A DNA stretch of 64,000 nucleotides, taken from assembly GCA_001769855.1 (NCBI GenBank), contig MEPP01000028.1, forward strand, positions 1 through 64,000, in the 5' to 3' direction. The notes beneath the pieces are model-generated. The model had not been told where the DNA came from and made no database searches. It saw only the letters and a program-made list of their open reading frames with translations. The stretch comes from Bdellovibrionales bacterium GWA2_49_15 (GTDB lineage Bacteria > Bdellovibrionota > Bacteriovoracia > Bacteriovoracales > Bacteriovoracaceae). The translations under genes were made by a program, and so were the position numbers. This document shows, one piece after another, positions 6,905 through 13,851 of the stretch. Each line of letters opens with the position of its first letter. Positions within the stretch are counted from its first letter, which is position 1.

Positions 6905-7397
6905 GTTTTTGGTTCTCCTTCACTGGCACAGCGTTTGCCATTTCGGCCTTGTGTTTATACGCGGCCATGACGGCCAAGATCGGCGGGACAATAAAAACGG
7001 CAAGACAAGCAACCTCAACCGAAACGGTAGTGGTAGTCGAATCTGGGAAATATTTTTCCAGCGCTTTGATGCCTATCTTTTTTCGTAGCTCAATGATCTG
7101 ATCAGATGGCTGCAGTAATGATTTAAGAGCATCCTTTTCGCTTTCACTGAAGTCTGACTCGATAGCGTGGTAAGCTGCGGTCTCAGGCAAGACAAGGGCC
7201 ATATTGATGATCTCATCCGGCACCAGTTCATCAAGCGGAATATCAAAGTCATCGGAATTAGTCTCACCTTCAGGCGTAGCAGTGTCAGATTTTTTCTCAC
7301 TTTCAGGATTAGTTTTTTGCGTGTTCTCATTTAGCAGGTCTCCCAATTGGTTTTCAAGATCAATCGAAACGGTGTCAGTGGCAAGTGTATCATTCAT
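6891..7397 (-). CDS. Acidic phage membrane protein
   Basis: The 168-residue protein has a long acidic, low-complexity N-terminal part (Asp/Glu/Ser/Thr rich, about residues 1-60), a helical middle part, and one hydrophobic segment (about 127-146, VEVACLAVFIVPPILAVMAA) followed by a basic, Lys/His-rich tail. This is a single-pass membrane protein. No family is recognised. It sits between two small early-type genes and the Lar-like gene, so it may act during genome delivery or replication rather than in the capsid, but this is only a guess from position. Confidence 0.6.
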   Translation of the reverse strand: MNDTLATDTVSIDLENQLGDLLNENTQKTNPESEKKSDTATPEGETNSDDFDIPLDELVPDEIINMALVLPETAAYHAIESDFSESEKDALKSLLQPSDQIIELRKKIGIKALEKYFPDSTTTTVSVEVACLAVFIVPPILAVMAAYKHKAEMANAVPVKENQKHEQE

Positions 7398-7411
7398 AGA
7401 AGCGCCCCCCC

Positions 7412-7660
7412 TTATGCTGTGATATCAAAAAAAGCTTTTTTCTGTGCAGGTGCAGACTCATTTTCCTTTACAGGTGCTCCCTTTGGTTTATTGCGCTTTC
7501 CTTTTGCCCGTGCGTACTGCTCGAAAGCGATCTCCTCTTGTGCCAGCTCCTCCTCAATTTTTGTAATGGCCTGGCCGATTTTTGCGGCCTCAAGCTTGTA
7601 CTTGCCGAGTAACCTTTTTTTCTTGTCACGCCATGCGTTTTTTTCTTCCATGTTTTTCAT
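7412..7660 (-). CDS. Small charged coiled-coil phage protein
   Basis: The 82-residue protein is almost entirely one helix with heptad-like spacing (about residues 1-50, with K/E/A/L alternation). A basic stretch (RAKGKRNKPKG) and a short Ala/Pro tail follow. The composition suggests nucleic-acid binding or oligomer formation. It has no recognised family. It lies 82 bp downstream of the winged-helix gene and 14 bp upstream of the acidic membrane protein, in the early end of the operon. GGGAGATG before the ATG is an adequate ribosome site. Confidence 0.55.
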   Translation of the reverse strand: MKNMEEKNAWRDKKKRLLGKYKLEAAKIGQAITKIEEELAQEEIAFEQYARAKGKRNKPKGAPVKENESAPAQKKAFFDITA

Positions 7661-7742
7661 CTCCCTGGCGTCTTTAGGACGCTATTAAAGTTGTTTTTCT
7701 GGCTTCCAAAGGAAGACAGGGCCCAAAAGGCCGCATTTTGGT

Positions 7743-8393
7743 TTAGAGCTGTTTTTCCTCCGACTCAATACAAGGTGGCCCCCCGCCCTCGGAAAGTTCA
7801 ACCAGCAAAGAAGTAAGGCCTTGTTGCATTTCCTCGTCGTTTGGTTCCTGACTCTGAGTTTGCGACGCTGGCCCACTAAGGCCATTGGCGGCGCAATTAC
7901 TTTTCTTTTTAATTGTTATTAAAATGTCTTCCTTTGGACGCTGGTTGTGCGTCTTAAAGACGCCAGTTATGTTGCAAGTAGGCGCTGGTTGTGCGTCTTT
8001 TTGAAACCGTAGTGGCGTCTTTGGGAAGCCACCCTTCGGACGTTCCCTAATTACTTCCTCCCTGGCGTCCAAAGGAAGCCAGTCAGTGACTATATAAATT
8101 GTCTTTTTGAAACCTTCTTTTTGGCTTTCGATGATCTTTTTACGTTCAAGTTTTTTAAGAGCGAGGGCTACCTTTGTTCTATCTCGATTAATGGCCCTTG
8201 CGATCTCTCTCGCTGAAGCCTGTGCGAAGTCCCCACCTGAGAAGGAAAGGAAGCACAAAAACAAATAGCATTCGATCTCGACAGCGCTTTTTAGCGTAAA
8301 AAGTATGGCAAACTGCCATTTTTCGAGCGTTGAAAAATTAAGCGATTTATAAGAATGGCTAAAAATTAGCGATTTTGAGGGGTCAAACTCCAT
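7743..8393 (-). CDS. Winged-helix replication or regulatory protein
   Basis: The 216-residue protein is the first gene of the operon. Residues about 24-100 form a winged-helix domain: a helix-rich start, then ASAREIARAINRDRTKVALA followed by LKKLERKKIIESQ, which is the typical helix-turn-helix plus wing start of MarR-like and phage replication-protein-O-like N-terminal domains. The C-terminal half is hydrophilic and disordered-looking, as in replication initiators that recruit host helicase. There is no rolling-circle HUH motif. It may therefore be the initiator or the repressor of the element. AAGGA lies seven bases before the ATG, and two tandem 11-bp repeats lie immediately upstream, consistent with autoregulation. 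Confidence 0.6.
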   Translation of the reverse strand: MEFDPSKSLIFSHSYKSLNFSTLEKWQFAILFTLKSAVEIECYLFLCFLSFSGGDFAQASAREIARAINRDRTKVALALKKLERKKIIESQKEGFKKTIYIVTDWLPLDAREEVIRERPKGGFPKTPLRFQKDAQPAPTCNITGVFKTHNQRPKEDILITIKKKSNCAANGLSGPASQTQSQEPNDEEMQQGLTSLLVELSEGGGPPCIESEEKQL

Positions 8394-8408
8394 AGAAGTC
8401 CTTTTCGA

Positions 8409-8430
8409 TAGGTTTTAAGTAGGTTTTAAG
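8409..8430. repeat. Tandem 11-bp repeats, operator or iteron candidate
   Basis: TAGGTTTTAAG occurs twice head to tail (8409-8419 and 8420-8430), 16 bp upstream of the first gene of the element. Two helical-turn-spaced copies next to a winged-helix gene are what an autoregulatory operator, or a minimal pair of iterons, would look like. No third copy is seen nearby. Confidence 0.5.
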
Positions 8431-8439
8431 CAGCAAAAA

Positions 8440-8512
8440 GCATCCTTTTCTTGCGTTAAAAAGATGCCGCTTGTAGGATAAAGACACGGTTTTGAGTGTT
8501 CTTTCCTACAAG
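8440..8512. other. Two consecutive hairpins in the element's intergenic region
   Basis: Hairpin A pairs GCATC (8440-8444) with GATGC (8463-8467), extended by a T/A run. Hairpin B pairs CTTGTAGGA (8470-8478) with TCCTACAAG (8504-8512), with an inner ACAC/GTGT pairing. With the terminator hairpin at 8525 they form a compact structured block between the operon start and the right att site. Such blocks serve as replication or packaging origins in small circular phages, or as leader RNA. Which applies here is not shown by the sequence. Confidence 0.45.
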
Positions 8513-8566
8513 GGCACCAGGTTTGCCCCGTGAAAATTGACGTTTTCACGGGGCTTTTTTATTTTT
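8486..8566 (+). ncRNA. Candidate small RNA divergent from the phage operon
   Basis: On the plus strand a promoter-like TTGCGT (8451-8456), a 17-bp spacer and TAGGAT (8474-8479) precede a non-coding stretch that ends in a very strong terminator at 8525-8566. No open frame of useful size is present between them. A transcript of about 80 nt would result. It does not overlap the first operon gene, so it would act in trans or by transcriptional interference. The promoter is only a by-eye match. Confidence 0.3.
8525..8566 (+). terminator. Strong rho-independent terminator (plus strand)
   Basis: GCCCCGTGAAAA (8525-8536) pairs perfectly with TTTTCACGGGGC (8543-8554) over a 6-base loop and is followed by TTTTTTATTTTT. 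The T tract exists only on the plus strand, so it ends a rightward transcript. No annotated plus-strand gene lies upstream inside the element, which points to a non-coding RNA. Confidence 0.9.
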
Positions 8567-8673
8567 CAGGGATAAAGTTTTGCTACGTCTTTACCCCTAA
8601 AAAATCTAGTTTTTCATAGGGAAATGACCAACCTTATTACAATTTGATTTTGGATTATGTATAGCCGACTAAC

Positions 8674-8704
8674 GTAGTCTATAATTGCCATTATAGGGTA
8701 GAGA
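8674..8704. other. dif-like Xer site, right junction of the element
   Basis: The centre TTGCCA (8685-8690) and the right arm TTATAGGGTAG (8691-8701) are identical to the left junction. The left arm GTAGTCTATAA (8674-8684) differs from CTACCCTATAA at three positions. The exact direct repeat with the left end spans 8679-8704. One perfect and one imperfect site is the pattern left when an element carrying a diverged attP inserts into dif. Read this way, the element contributed the diverged arm and the chromosome the other. The AbiEii gene stop is 45 bp further on. Confidence 0.65.
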
Positions 8705-8748
8705 TTAAACCATTTCTGAGTCCCTCCAGCTAGTTAGGTCCATCGCTT

Positions 8749-9486
8749 TTAACCCTTAAGCAAACGAAAAAGTTTCCCCAGTGGTGGCAGGGGCCGTTTA
8801 TTGATGGCGTCTTCGATGGCCTGGGCAAGCTCTTTTTTAAATTGTCTGAGCTCTTTGTAGATTTGCTCTGCACCTATCTCAGGCGTAAGCGAAAAATCGC
8901 AAGCGGCCTTTCGCAAAACGGTACCTGCAACAACATTGTAAAGGGATTCAGGAATCGCGCCCGCATCCATCTCCTGGGCCCATTTTAAGAGATCGTTGAT
9001 GGTCACCTCTTGCATTTTCCCTAAAATCCACCTGATGTCGTAAAGATCTTTTTCGCTGCATCGACTAATGAGCGTGGACGCTTTCATTTTGAGCAAGGTC
9101 AGAAGATCAGCGACCGCCACAGCGTTTTCGAGACGGATGGTGCGTCCTACCTTATGTAAGTTAGTATCAAGAACAATGTCGATTGTGAAATTATGACCGT
9201 CAAGCGTGCATGTGGCCTTGTAATAGCCGGGCGTGTGCTGATGTTCGACTAGTTTTGCGCCAAGTTTGGCCAGTGATTGGCAGGCCTTGATCGTCGCAAT
9301 CTGTGCCGCTTCATCCCTGGTAAAAAGATCAATATCGTCGGATTTTCGATGTCCAGCATAGTAACCCGCGATGGCCGTCCCTCCGACGAGCACGCAACCT
9401 TGAATATTTTGCGAGAAAATATGCTCGATGGCCTTTCTTAAAGGAAGAGGCAGGACCGACCTGCTTATTTTAAGGTCTGCTTCCAT
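8749..9486 (-). CDS. AbiEii-type nucleotidyltransferase (toxin candidate)
   Basis: The ATG at 9486 is chosen because GGGAG lies five bases upstream; an in-frame GTG at 9498 is the alternative. The 245-residue protein carries the nucleotidyltransferase signature GGTA (about residues 35-38) followed by KSDDIDLF with the metal-binding Asp pair (Asp51 and Asp53), a third acidic strand (FTIDIVLD) and the downstream K-x-x-A...SEKDLYDIRW helix typical of AbiEii/AbiGii proteins. In type IV toxin-antitoxin systems this protein blocks growth by transferring nucleotides to tRNA. It overlaps the XRE gene by 22 bp, so the two are co-translated. Family call firm; toxicity inferred. Confidence 0.8.
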   Translation of the reverse strand: MEADLKISRSVLPLPLRKAIEHIFSQNIQGCVLVGGTAIAGYYAGHRKSDDIDLFTRDEAAQIATIKACQSLAKLGAKLVEHQHTPGYYKATCTLDGHNFTIDIVLDTNLHKVGRTIRLENAVAVADLLTLLKMKASTLISRCSEKDLYDIRWILGKMQEVTINDLLKWAQEMDAGAIPESLYNVVAGTVLRKAACDFSLTPEIGAEQIYKELRQFKKELAQAIEDAINKRPLPPLGKLFRLLKG

Positions 9487-9944
9487 TGCTGCTCCCACAC
9501 CTGATCCAGAATCTTGCGAAGGCCCGGGTGAATATGTTTTTTATAATAAGGGTAACGATTCCAAAGCGCTTTTTTATCCCCGACGATTCGAGCGGAGGTC
9601 ACCAATCCATAAGTTTGAACCAATCTGGCCACCGCTTGTGGCTCCCATTTTTTAAGCGCTAAAATTAAATCCTCAACCGAAAGATAGAGTCTGTCCCAAT
9701 TCAAGGTTGCCTCAAGCTCGCGCGCCTGGTTTTCTTCCAAGGCCGGAAGTGGATTCATTAAAGTTTCCATCGGCACATGAAAAAGATCTGCCAGGCGTTG
9801 CAGATGATCGCTGCGAACCTGGACATGTTTCTGCTTGTTCAGCCATTTTGAGAGAGTTTGACGGCTGACCCCTACCCGCTCGGAGACTTGGGCCGAGGTT
9901 AGATTGCGCGCTTTAATGAGGATCTCGAGCGTTGCGGAGTTCAT
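9465..9944 (-). CDS. XRE-family regulator, likely antitoxin partner
   Basis: The 159-residue protein has a Cro/C1 helix-turn-helix at residues about 6-60 (SAQVSERVGVSRQTLSKWLN) and a C-terminal domain (about 85-150) that is helical, Trp/Tyr-rich and not recognised. Because it is the first gene of the pair with the AbiEii protein, it probably represses the operon and neutralises the toxin. Classical AbiEi antitoxins have a different winged-helix N-terminus, so this is a variant pairing. A promoter with near-consensus spacing lies directly before the ATG and leaves no room for a leader; no Shine-Dalgarno is present. Confidence 0.75.
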   Translation of the reverse strand: MNSATLEILIKARNLTSAQVSERVGVSRQTLSKWLNKQKHVQVRSDHLQRLADLFHVPMETLMNPLPALEENQARELEATLNWDRLYLSVEDLILALKKWEPQAVARLVQTYGLVTSARIVGDKKALWNRYPYYKKHIHPGLRKILDQVWEQQWKQTLK

Positions 9945-9950
9945 GGGGGG

Positions 9951-9979
9951 ATTATCGGCTATTTTGTTAGAAAACTCAA
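9951..9979 (-). promoter_or_regulatory. Sigma-70-type promoter for a leaderless mRNA
   Basis: On the minus strand TTGAGT (9979-9974) and GATAAT (9956-9951) are separated by 17 bp. The -10 box ends six bases (CCCCCC) before the ATG of the XRE gene, so transcription should start at or next to the A of the ATG. Confidence 0.65.
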
Positions 9980-10168
9980 CTAAAGTTTACTTTTTTATTC
10001 TTGTAATGCAGTATATACATATAGATACAATGTTTTATGTATTAATGTAATGCTCAGCAGGAGCATAAAAATAAACCTGGATAGATATGCCTATGTGATT
10101 ATATGTGATTCGTATTTAAGATATAAATATGAAAATAATTATTTACACGAGTCAGGGAGAACGGTGAA

Positions 10169-10867
10169 ATGCAAATTACAAAACTCATTAATTTCTTCTT
10201 CGTACTATCTTTCGTTTTTTTATCTCAGGCAAACGCTTTTGAAGTTGAGCCCTATCTGGGAATTATAGCCAAAGGTAAAAGTGATACCAATTTTGTCGAA
10301 CATGGGACGCTTCCATCGTACGACTATTATCTTCGCGGCCCGGGTCATGTTTACGGGAATGGTTATGGTCTTCGATTGGGCGTGAGCTTGATTCGGCTGT
10401 TCGGACTAGGATATCAGTATGAAAGAGGCCATATGACGGTTATCACTCGCGCAGGCACCTTTGGGTCTTTTACTCCCGCCAGTTGGGAAGATGCTTACAC
10501 GCGGACACTTCATGGACCAATGGTTTACCTAAGCCCTGTGTCCTGGTTGAAAATTGGTGCCGCTTACTACCTGGTGTCCCTGAAAGATAATTCAGCTGAT
10601 CTCGATTATAGCGGTGTAAATACAAATAATGGAGACACCCTAAAAGGCAAAGGGATTGGTGCCTTTCTGCGTCTCAGGTTTGGAAATGCTCAATTGTCAT
10701 TCGAGTTTCGAAAGATTGATACGCCAAAACTTCATGATGCACGTTTAAGCACAGGTACTGACTCTTTTCGGATTAATGAAGAAAAATGGTCTGAACTTTT
10801 TGTTTCAATCGGTATACCTTTCTCCCTTTTTGGTGGCGAATCTTCTCGTTCTCACTCAAAGGAATAA
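10169..10867 (+). CDS. Exported beta-barrel-like outer-membrane protein
   Basis: The 232-residue protein starts with a signal peptide (residues 1-23, ending SQANA, then FEVEPYLG). The mature part alternates hydrophobic and polar residues with Gly/Tyr/Phe-rich strands (for example YGLRLGVSL, LGYQYERG, LKIGAAYYLV, AFLRLRFG, LSFEFRK), the pattern of an eight-stranded OmpW/OmpA-like barrel. The last strand ends in FVSIGIPFSLF. No precise family is recognised. The AGGGAG upstream of the ATG at 10169 and the signal peptide favour this start; a longer overlapping frame from 10050 is rejected. It is monocistronic and located in the outer membrane by inference. Confidence 0.7.
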   Translation: MQITKLINFFFVLSFVFLSQANAFEVEPYLGIIAKGKSDTNFVEHGTLPSYDYYLRGPGHVYGNGYGLRLGVSLIRLFGLGYQYERGHMTVITRAGTFGSFTPASWEDAYTRTLHGPMVYLSPVSWLKIGAAYYLVSLKDNSADLDYSGVNTNNGDTLKGKGIGAFLRLRFGNAQLSFEFRKIDTPKLHDARLSTGTDSFRINEEKWSELFVSIGIPFSLFGGESSRSHSKE

Positions 10868-10878
10868 TCGAATAACAC

Positions 10879-11484
10879 TCACTTACTCCGATGCCGCACC
10901 AGCCCCGCTTCAAAGTTGCGGACGTCGATCCGGTTCAGGCGCTTTTCCTGGGCACGGGTGAGCAGATTGCAATGGGGAATCTCGCAAAGGTGTTCTGCAA
11001 TTAACCACAAATCATTTTCGGTGGTCACCCAGTCGTAGGTGTCAAAGCGACCGAGGTTCACCGGGCGCGAATAACGGCGCAGGCTGCGTTCTCGTGCCAG
11101 ATTGAAATAGGTATCGAAGTAGCTCATGGCGAGCTCGCGCAGGGTTCGGTAGACGGGCTCGCGATAGCGGCAGCCGGAATAGTTTGACGAGGCCAGCGCG
11201 CCCCAGTGTCCGTCTTGGCGAAAAACGGCGAGGACGTGATCACTGTCGCGATGGGCCTCGAAGTCTACAATCAGCGGCGGATGCCCGAGCACCCGCAAGG
11301 CCGCCGCGGCGAAGATTGCACCTTCAAGACAATGGGCCGTGCCCTCGCGCAGCACCCGTCGCGGCGACCAGGCGGTGTTTGCCAGGTGATAAGGAATTTC
11401 GTCGAGATATTTCTGAATGCCATACGGTGTCTTGAAGGCACGAATGCGGCGGAGTTCAAGGGCCGTGAAGTTGGCTTGTGTCAT
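10879..11484 (-). CDS. Transglutaminase-fold cysteine protein
   Basis: The 201-residue protein has TAHCLEGA (Cys52) preceding an Ala-rich helix and D-S-D-H-V (His83) about 30 residues later. This is the Cys-His spacing of the transglutaminase-like/papain fold used by bacterial proteases and amidases. A third catalytic acidic residue probably follows. No signal peptide is present, so it is cytoplasmic. The substrate is unknown. It is divergent from the GNAT gene at 11539 with 54 bp between starts, and its stop is 11 bp from the barrel gene's stop. An AAGGA is present but 12 bases from the ATG, so expression may be low. Confidence 0.65.
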   Translation of the reverse strand: MTQANFTALELRRIRAFKTPYGIQKYLDEIPYHLANTAWSPRRVLREGTAHCLEGAIFAAAALRVLGHPPLIVDFEAHRDSDHVLAVFRQDGHWGALASSNYSGCRYREPVYRTLRELAMSYFDTYFNLARERSLRRYSRPVNLGRFDTYDWVTTENDLWLIAEHLCEIPHCNLLTRAQEKRLNRIDVRNFEAGLVRHRSK

Positions 11485-11538
11485 GACAAGATAATATCCT
11501 TAAAACAGACTAAACTCGAAATTATTTTAGGAGTTAAT

Positions 11539-11988
11539 ATGTGGCGTGTGGCCTCCAGAGCGGAAGATAAGCTTATTGAGCAGATGTCTTTGGAATTATT
11601 TCGTGAGGACCCGGGGATTGCTCCGGTGCCTGCGGAGAATATACGGCGAACGTTGGCGAAGCTGCGGGCCGAGCCCTTGCGCGGACGTGCCGTAGTTTTA
11701 GAGCTGATGGGAAAAGTTGAGGGATATGCTTTTTTGACCTCCTTTTGGTCCAATGAGCTGGGTGGCGAGGTTTGTTTTATCGATGAAATTTTTGTCATGA
11801 ATTCAAGCCGCGGTCAGGGGCATGGGCGCACGTTGGTACAGACACTGCTTACTCCCAATAACCTCTGGCCCGAGCGCCCTGTGGCCATTGAGTTAGAGGT
11901 GACGCCGGCCAATATCCGAGCGCGGGAGCTCTATCTGGAGCTGGGATTTACCCCTGTCAAAAATGCCCACATGCGGATTCGTTTTTAA
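11539..11988 (+). CDS. GNAT-family N-acetyltransferase
   Basis: The ATG at 11539 is chosen because AGGAG lies five bases upstream; the same frame stays open back to 11206 but that part is antisense to the transglutaminase gene. The 149-residue protein has the acetyl-CoA-binding motif A: a strand CFIDEIFVMNSSRGQGHGR with R/Q-x-x-G-x-G around residues 89-95. The final motif ANIRARELYLELGF is the usual N-x-x-A-x-x-L-Y-x-x-x-G-F. It transfers an acetyl group from acetyl-CoA to an unknown amine. No neighbour hints at the substrate. Confidence 0.85.
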   Translation: MWRVASRAEDKLIEQMSLELFREDPGIAPVPAENIRRTLAKLRAEPLRGRAVVLELMGKVEGYAFLTSFWSNELGGEVCFIDEIFVMNSSRGQGHGRTLVQTLLTPNNLWPERPVAIELEVTPANIRARELYLELGFTPVKNAHMRIRF

Positions 11989-12028
11989 GAGGCTAAGATG
12001 AATTTTCAGTTTAAAGAGGAAAAGGACC

Positions 12029-13735
12029 ATGAATTTCGATTATCGACAGCTGAAAGGCATCCATTTTCTGCGACTTCAAGGCACCCATGTGGAGCGCGCC
12101 AGGATGCACGGACAAATTCTCAAGAAATCTATCCAAAACGGTGCTCTGCCTGCTTTGGGCAAGAAAAATGAATGGATCATTCGTCGCGCAGGCGGCGTAT
12201 TTGCCTGGAAACCTCTGCAAGATGTGGCGGTCAATTTTTATCATCATTTGCTATTGCCCTTGATGGCGAAATCATTGCTGCCAAGAGATCGCGAACTGAT
12301 GGAAGCGCTGGCCGACGCCGCCGAAATACCTTACAAAACAATTTCACGCGCCATGTTTCAGGCCGATGGCCTGATGCTTTTATCCCGGCTCTCAATTATG
12401 AAGCATTTGTTCAAAGATTTTCCCGCGCAGGAACTTCCAGGCTGCTCAAGTGCCGTGGTTCATCCCAGTATGACTGAAGCGGGCAAAATGCTGGTCTCGC
12501 GCAATCAGGATTATCCTGTGACCGGCCCATGGGAGCGGGAGACAACTGTTATTTTTCATCAACCTACTGAAATTGGCGAGCTTCCCCATGTTTCAGTGGT
12601 CAGCGCCGGTCTGCACACCGCCGGTCTGACTACCATGAATCAAGAAGGTCTTACCGTCGCCGCCCACGCTCATTTTGGGCGCGATGTGAGCGTCAGGGGC
12701 ATGCCGGTTTTTGTGCTCGGTGGGCTGATCGCCTCACAGGCGAAGAATTTAAATGAGGCCGTGGATATCGTGCGCAAGCACAATCGCTATGCCAACTGGA
12801 CTTTTGTCGTATCGAGTGCCAAGGAACAGAATGCCATGGCGATTGAGATGGGCCCGAAAAAAATGGCCATCCGCTATCTCGATAATGGACTCCTCACCCA
12901 CACCAATTTTTTCCACACGGAAATGCAGCAAAATGAGGCCCTCATCTGTGGCGGTCGCTATCACGACGATCAGGCCCGCGTCTGTCGCATGCGCCAGGTT
13001 TTACTGGCCAATAAAGGCAAAATCACCCCCGCCACCATGTCGGCGATGCTGGGCGATCATGTCGACCCTTGGACGGGCGAAGAGCGCGTGCTGGGCAATA
13101 CCCTGAGTGTTATGGCGACGGTCAAGTCCGTGGTGTTTTCACCGGAAGAGCAGATCCTTTATGTCAGTACGCGAGGACGATCACCCATGGGGCTCGGTGA
13201 TTTTGCCAAAATAGACGTCAAATCTTTCTGGTCTGATAGAACGAGTGAAGAGGCCTGGCCTACGATTCCTGGCAATCGTCCGAAGACGCCGGGTTTTCTA
13301 CCGGCGGTGGAAGAATACCGCGAAGGCTATCGCATCTGGCACATGGAATCCCATACCAATGATTTTGCCGAGCGCGCCTTGGTGAGCTTGAGGAAGGCCC
13401 AGGCCCTGTTACCGAGCGACCCTCACCTCTCCATGCAAGTCGGAAATGTGGCCTTGAAGCTGGGGCATTTTGAGGAAGCGATCAAATACCTTGAGCAGGC
13501 CAAACGGGGCAAGTTGGCGCAATATTTGGCGGCTGTTTGCGATTTATTTTTGGCCAGGGCCTGCGATGCTACCGGCGATCGCGAGCGAGCGCTCAAGCTC
13601 TATCAAGCTTGGGCAAAATATCCCGACGCCCGACTGCGTGAGGCCATGCTGGATGGTGTCCGCCGTCCCTATCGTAAAAAGCAAATCGACCAGATCATGC
13701 TGGACATGCAATTTGTTGATCCGATTATGTATTAA
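12029..13735 (+). CDS. C45-type acyltransferase/hydrolase with TPR tail
   Basis: The 568-residue protein is an Ntn-hydrolase of the C45 (acyl-CoA:6-aminopenicillanic acid acyltransferase-like) type. Residues about 10-400 contain LPGCSSAVV, with Cys139 as the likely autocatalytic nucleophile, followed by NQDYP and the strand-rich GL...GLTTMNQEGL core. The C-terminal 130 residues (about 435-545) form TPR-like helix pairs (SDPHLSMQVGNVALKLGHFE; RACDATGDRERALKLY). Members cleave or form amide bonds on small molecules or N-acyl compounds. The TPR fusion suggests a protein partner. GAGGAAAAGGA precedes the ATG. No signal peptide is obvious. The substrate cannot be inferred. Confidence 0.75.
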   Translation: MNFDYRQLKGIHFLRLQGTHVERARMHGQILKKSIQNGALPALGKKNEWIIRRAGGVFAWKPLQDVAVNFYHHLLLPLMAKSLLPRDRELMEALADAAEIPYKTISRAMFQADGLMLLSRLSIMKHLFKDFPAQELPGCSSAVVHPSMTEAGKMLVSRNQDYPVTGPWERETTVIFHQPTEIGELPHVSVVSAGLHTAGLTTMNQEGLTVAAHAHFGRDVSVRGMPVFVLGGLIASQAKNLNEAVDIVRKHNRYANWTFVVSSAKEQNAMAIEMGPKKMAIRYLDNGLLTHTNFFHTEMQQNEALICGGRYHDDQARVCRMRQVLLANKGKITPATMSAMLGDHVDPWTGEERVLGNTLSVMATVKSVVFSPEEQILYVSTRGRSPMGLGDFAKIDVKSFWSDRTSEEAWPTIPGNRPKTPGFLPAVEEYREGYRIWHMESHTNDFAERALVSLRKAQALLPSDPHLSMQVGNVALKLGHFEEAIKYLEQAKRGKLAQYLAAVCDLFLARACDATGDRERALKLYQAWAKYPDARLREAMLDGVRRPYRKKQIDQIMLDMQFVDPIMY

Positions 13736-13851
13736 TTCTGGCTCCCGGCCGTACCAAAAGTGAAATAAAGGAAAAAAAATCTTCCTCCCATGAATTTGCG
13801 CGAGCAAATAGTGCTAAAGAGTGATGCGTGTTTTTTTGGGGAGGAGAATTT

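Larger units (their letters stand above)
485..8701. mobile_element. Integrated tailless-phage-like element at dif (IMEX)
   Basis: About 8.2 kb is bounded by dif-like direct repeats and holds a single minus-strand operon with overlapping genes. The content is a packaging-type ATPase, a capsid candidate, an exported lytic transglycosylase, at least six one-to-three-helix small membrane proteins, a secreted protein and a winged-helix replication/regulatory protein. No integrase, terminase large subunit, portal or tail gene is visible, which excludes an ordinary tailed prophage. A genome of 8-10 kb with a double-jelly-roll capsid protein and a membrane is known from PM2 and FLiP. Assignment to that realm is inference from gene content and order; integration by host Xer proteins is inferred from the ends. 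Confidence 0.75.

Noticed and set aside
485..8701. Filamentous (Zot-bearing) phage at dif
   Set aside because: No 30-60-residue major coat protein with the typical layout next to an adsorption protein, the ATPase lacks a membrane helix, and a 370-aa soluble beta-rich protein is present.
11206..11538. Long upstream extension of the GNAT gene
   Set aside because: It is antisense to the transglutaminase-fold gene, and AGGAG supports the start at 11539.
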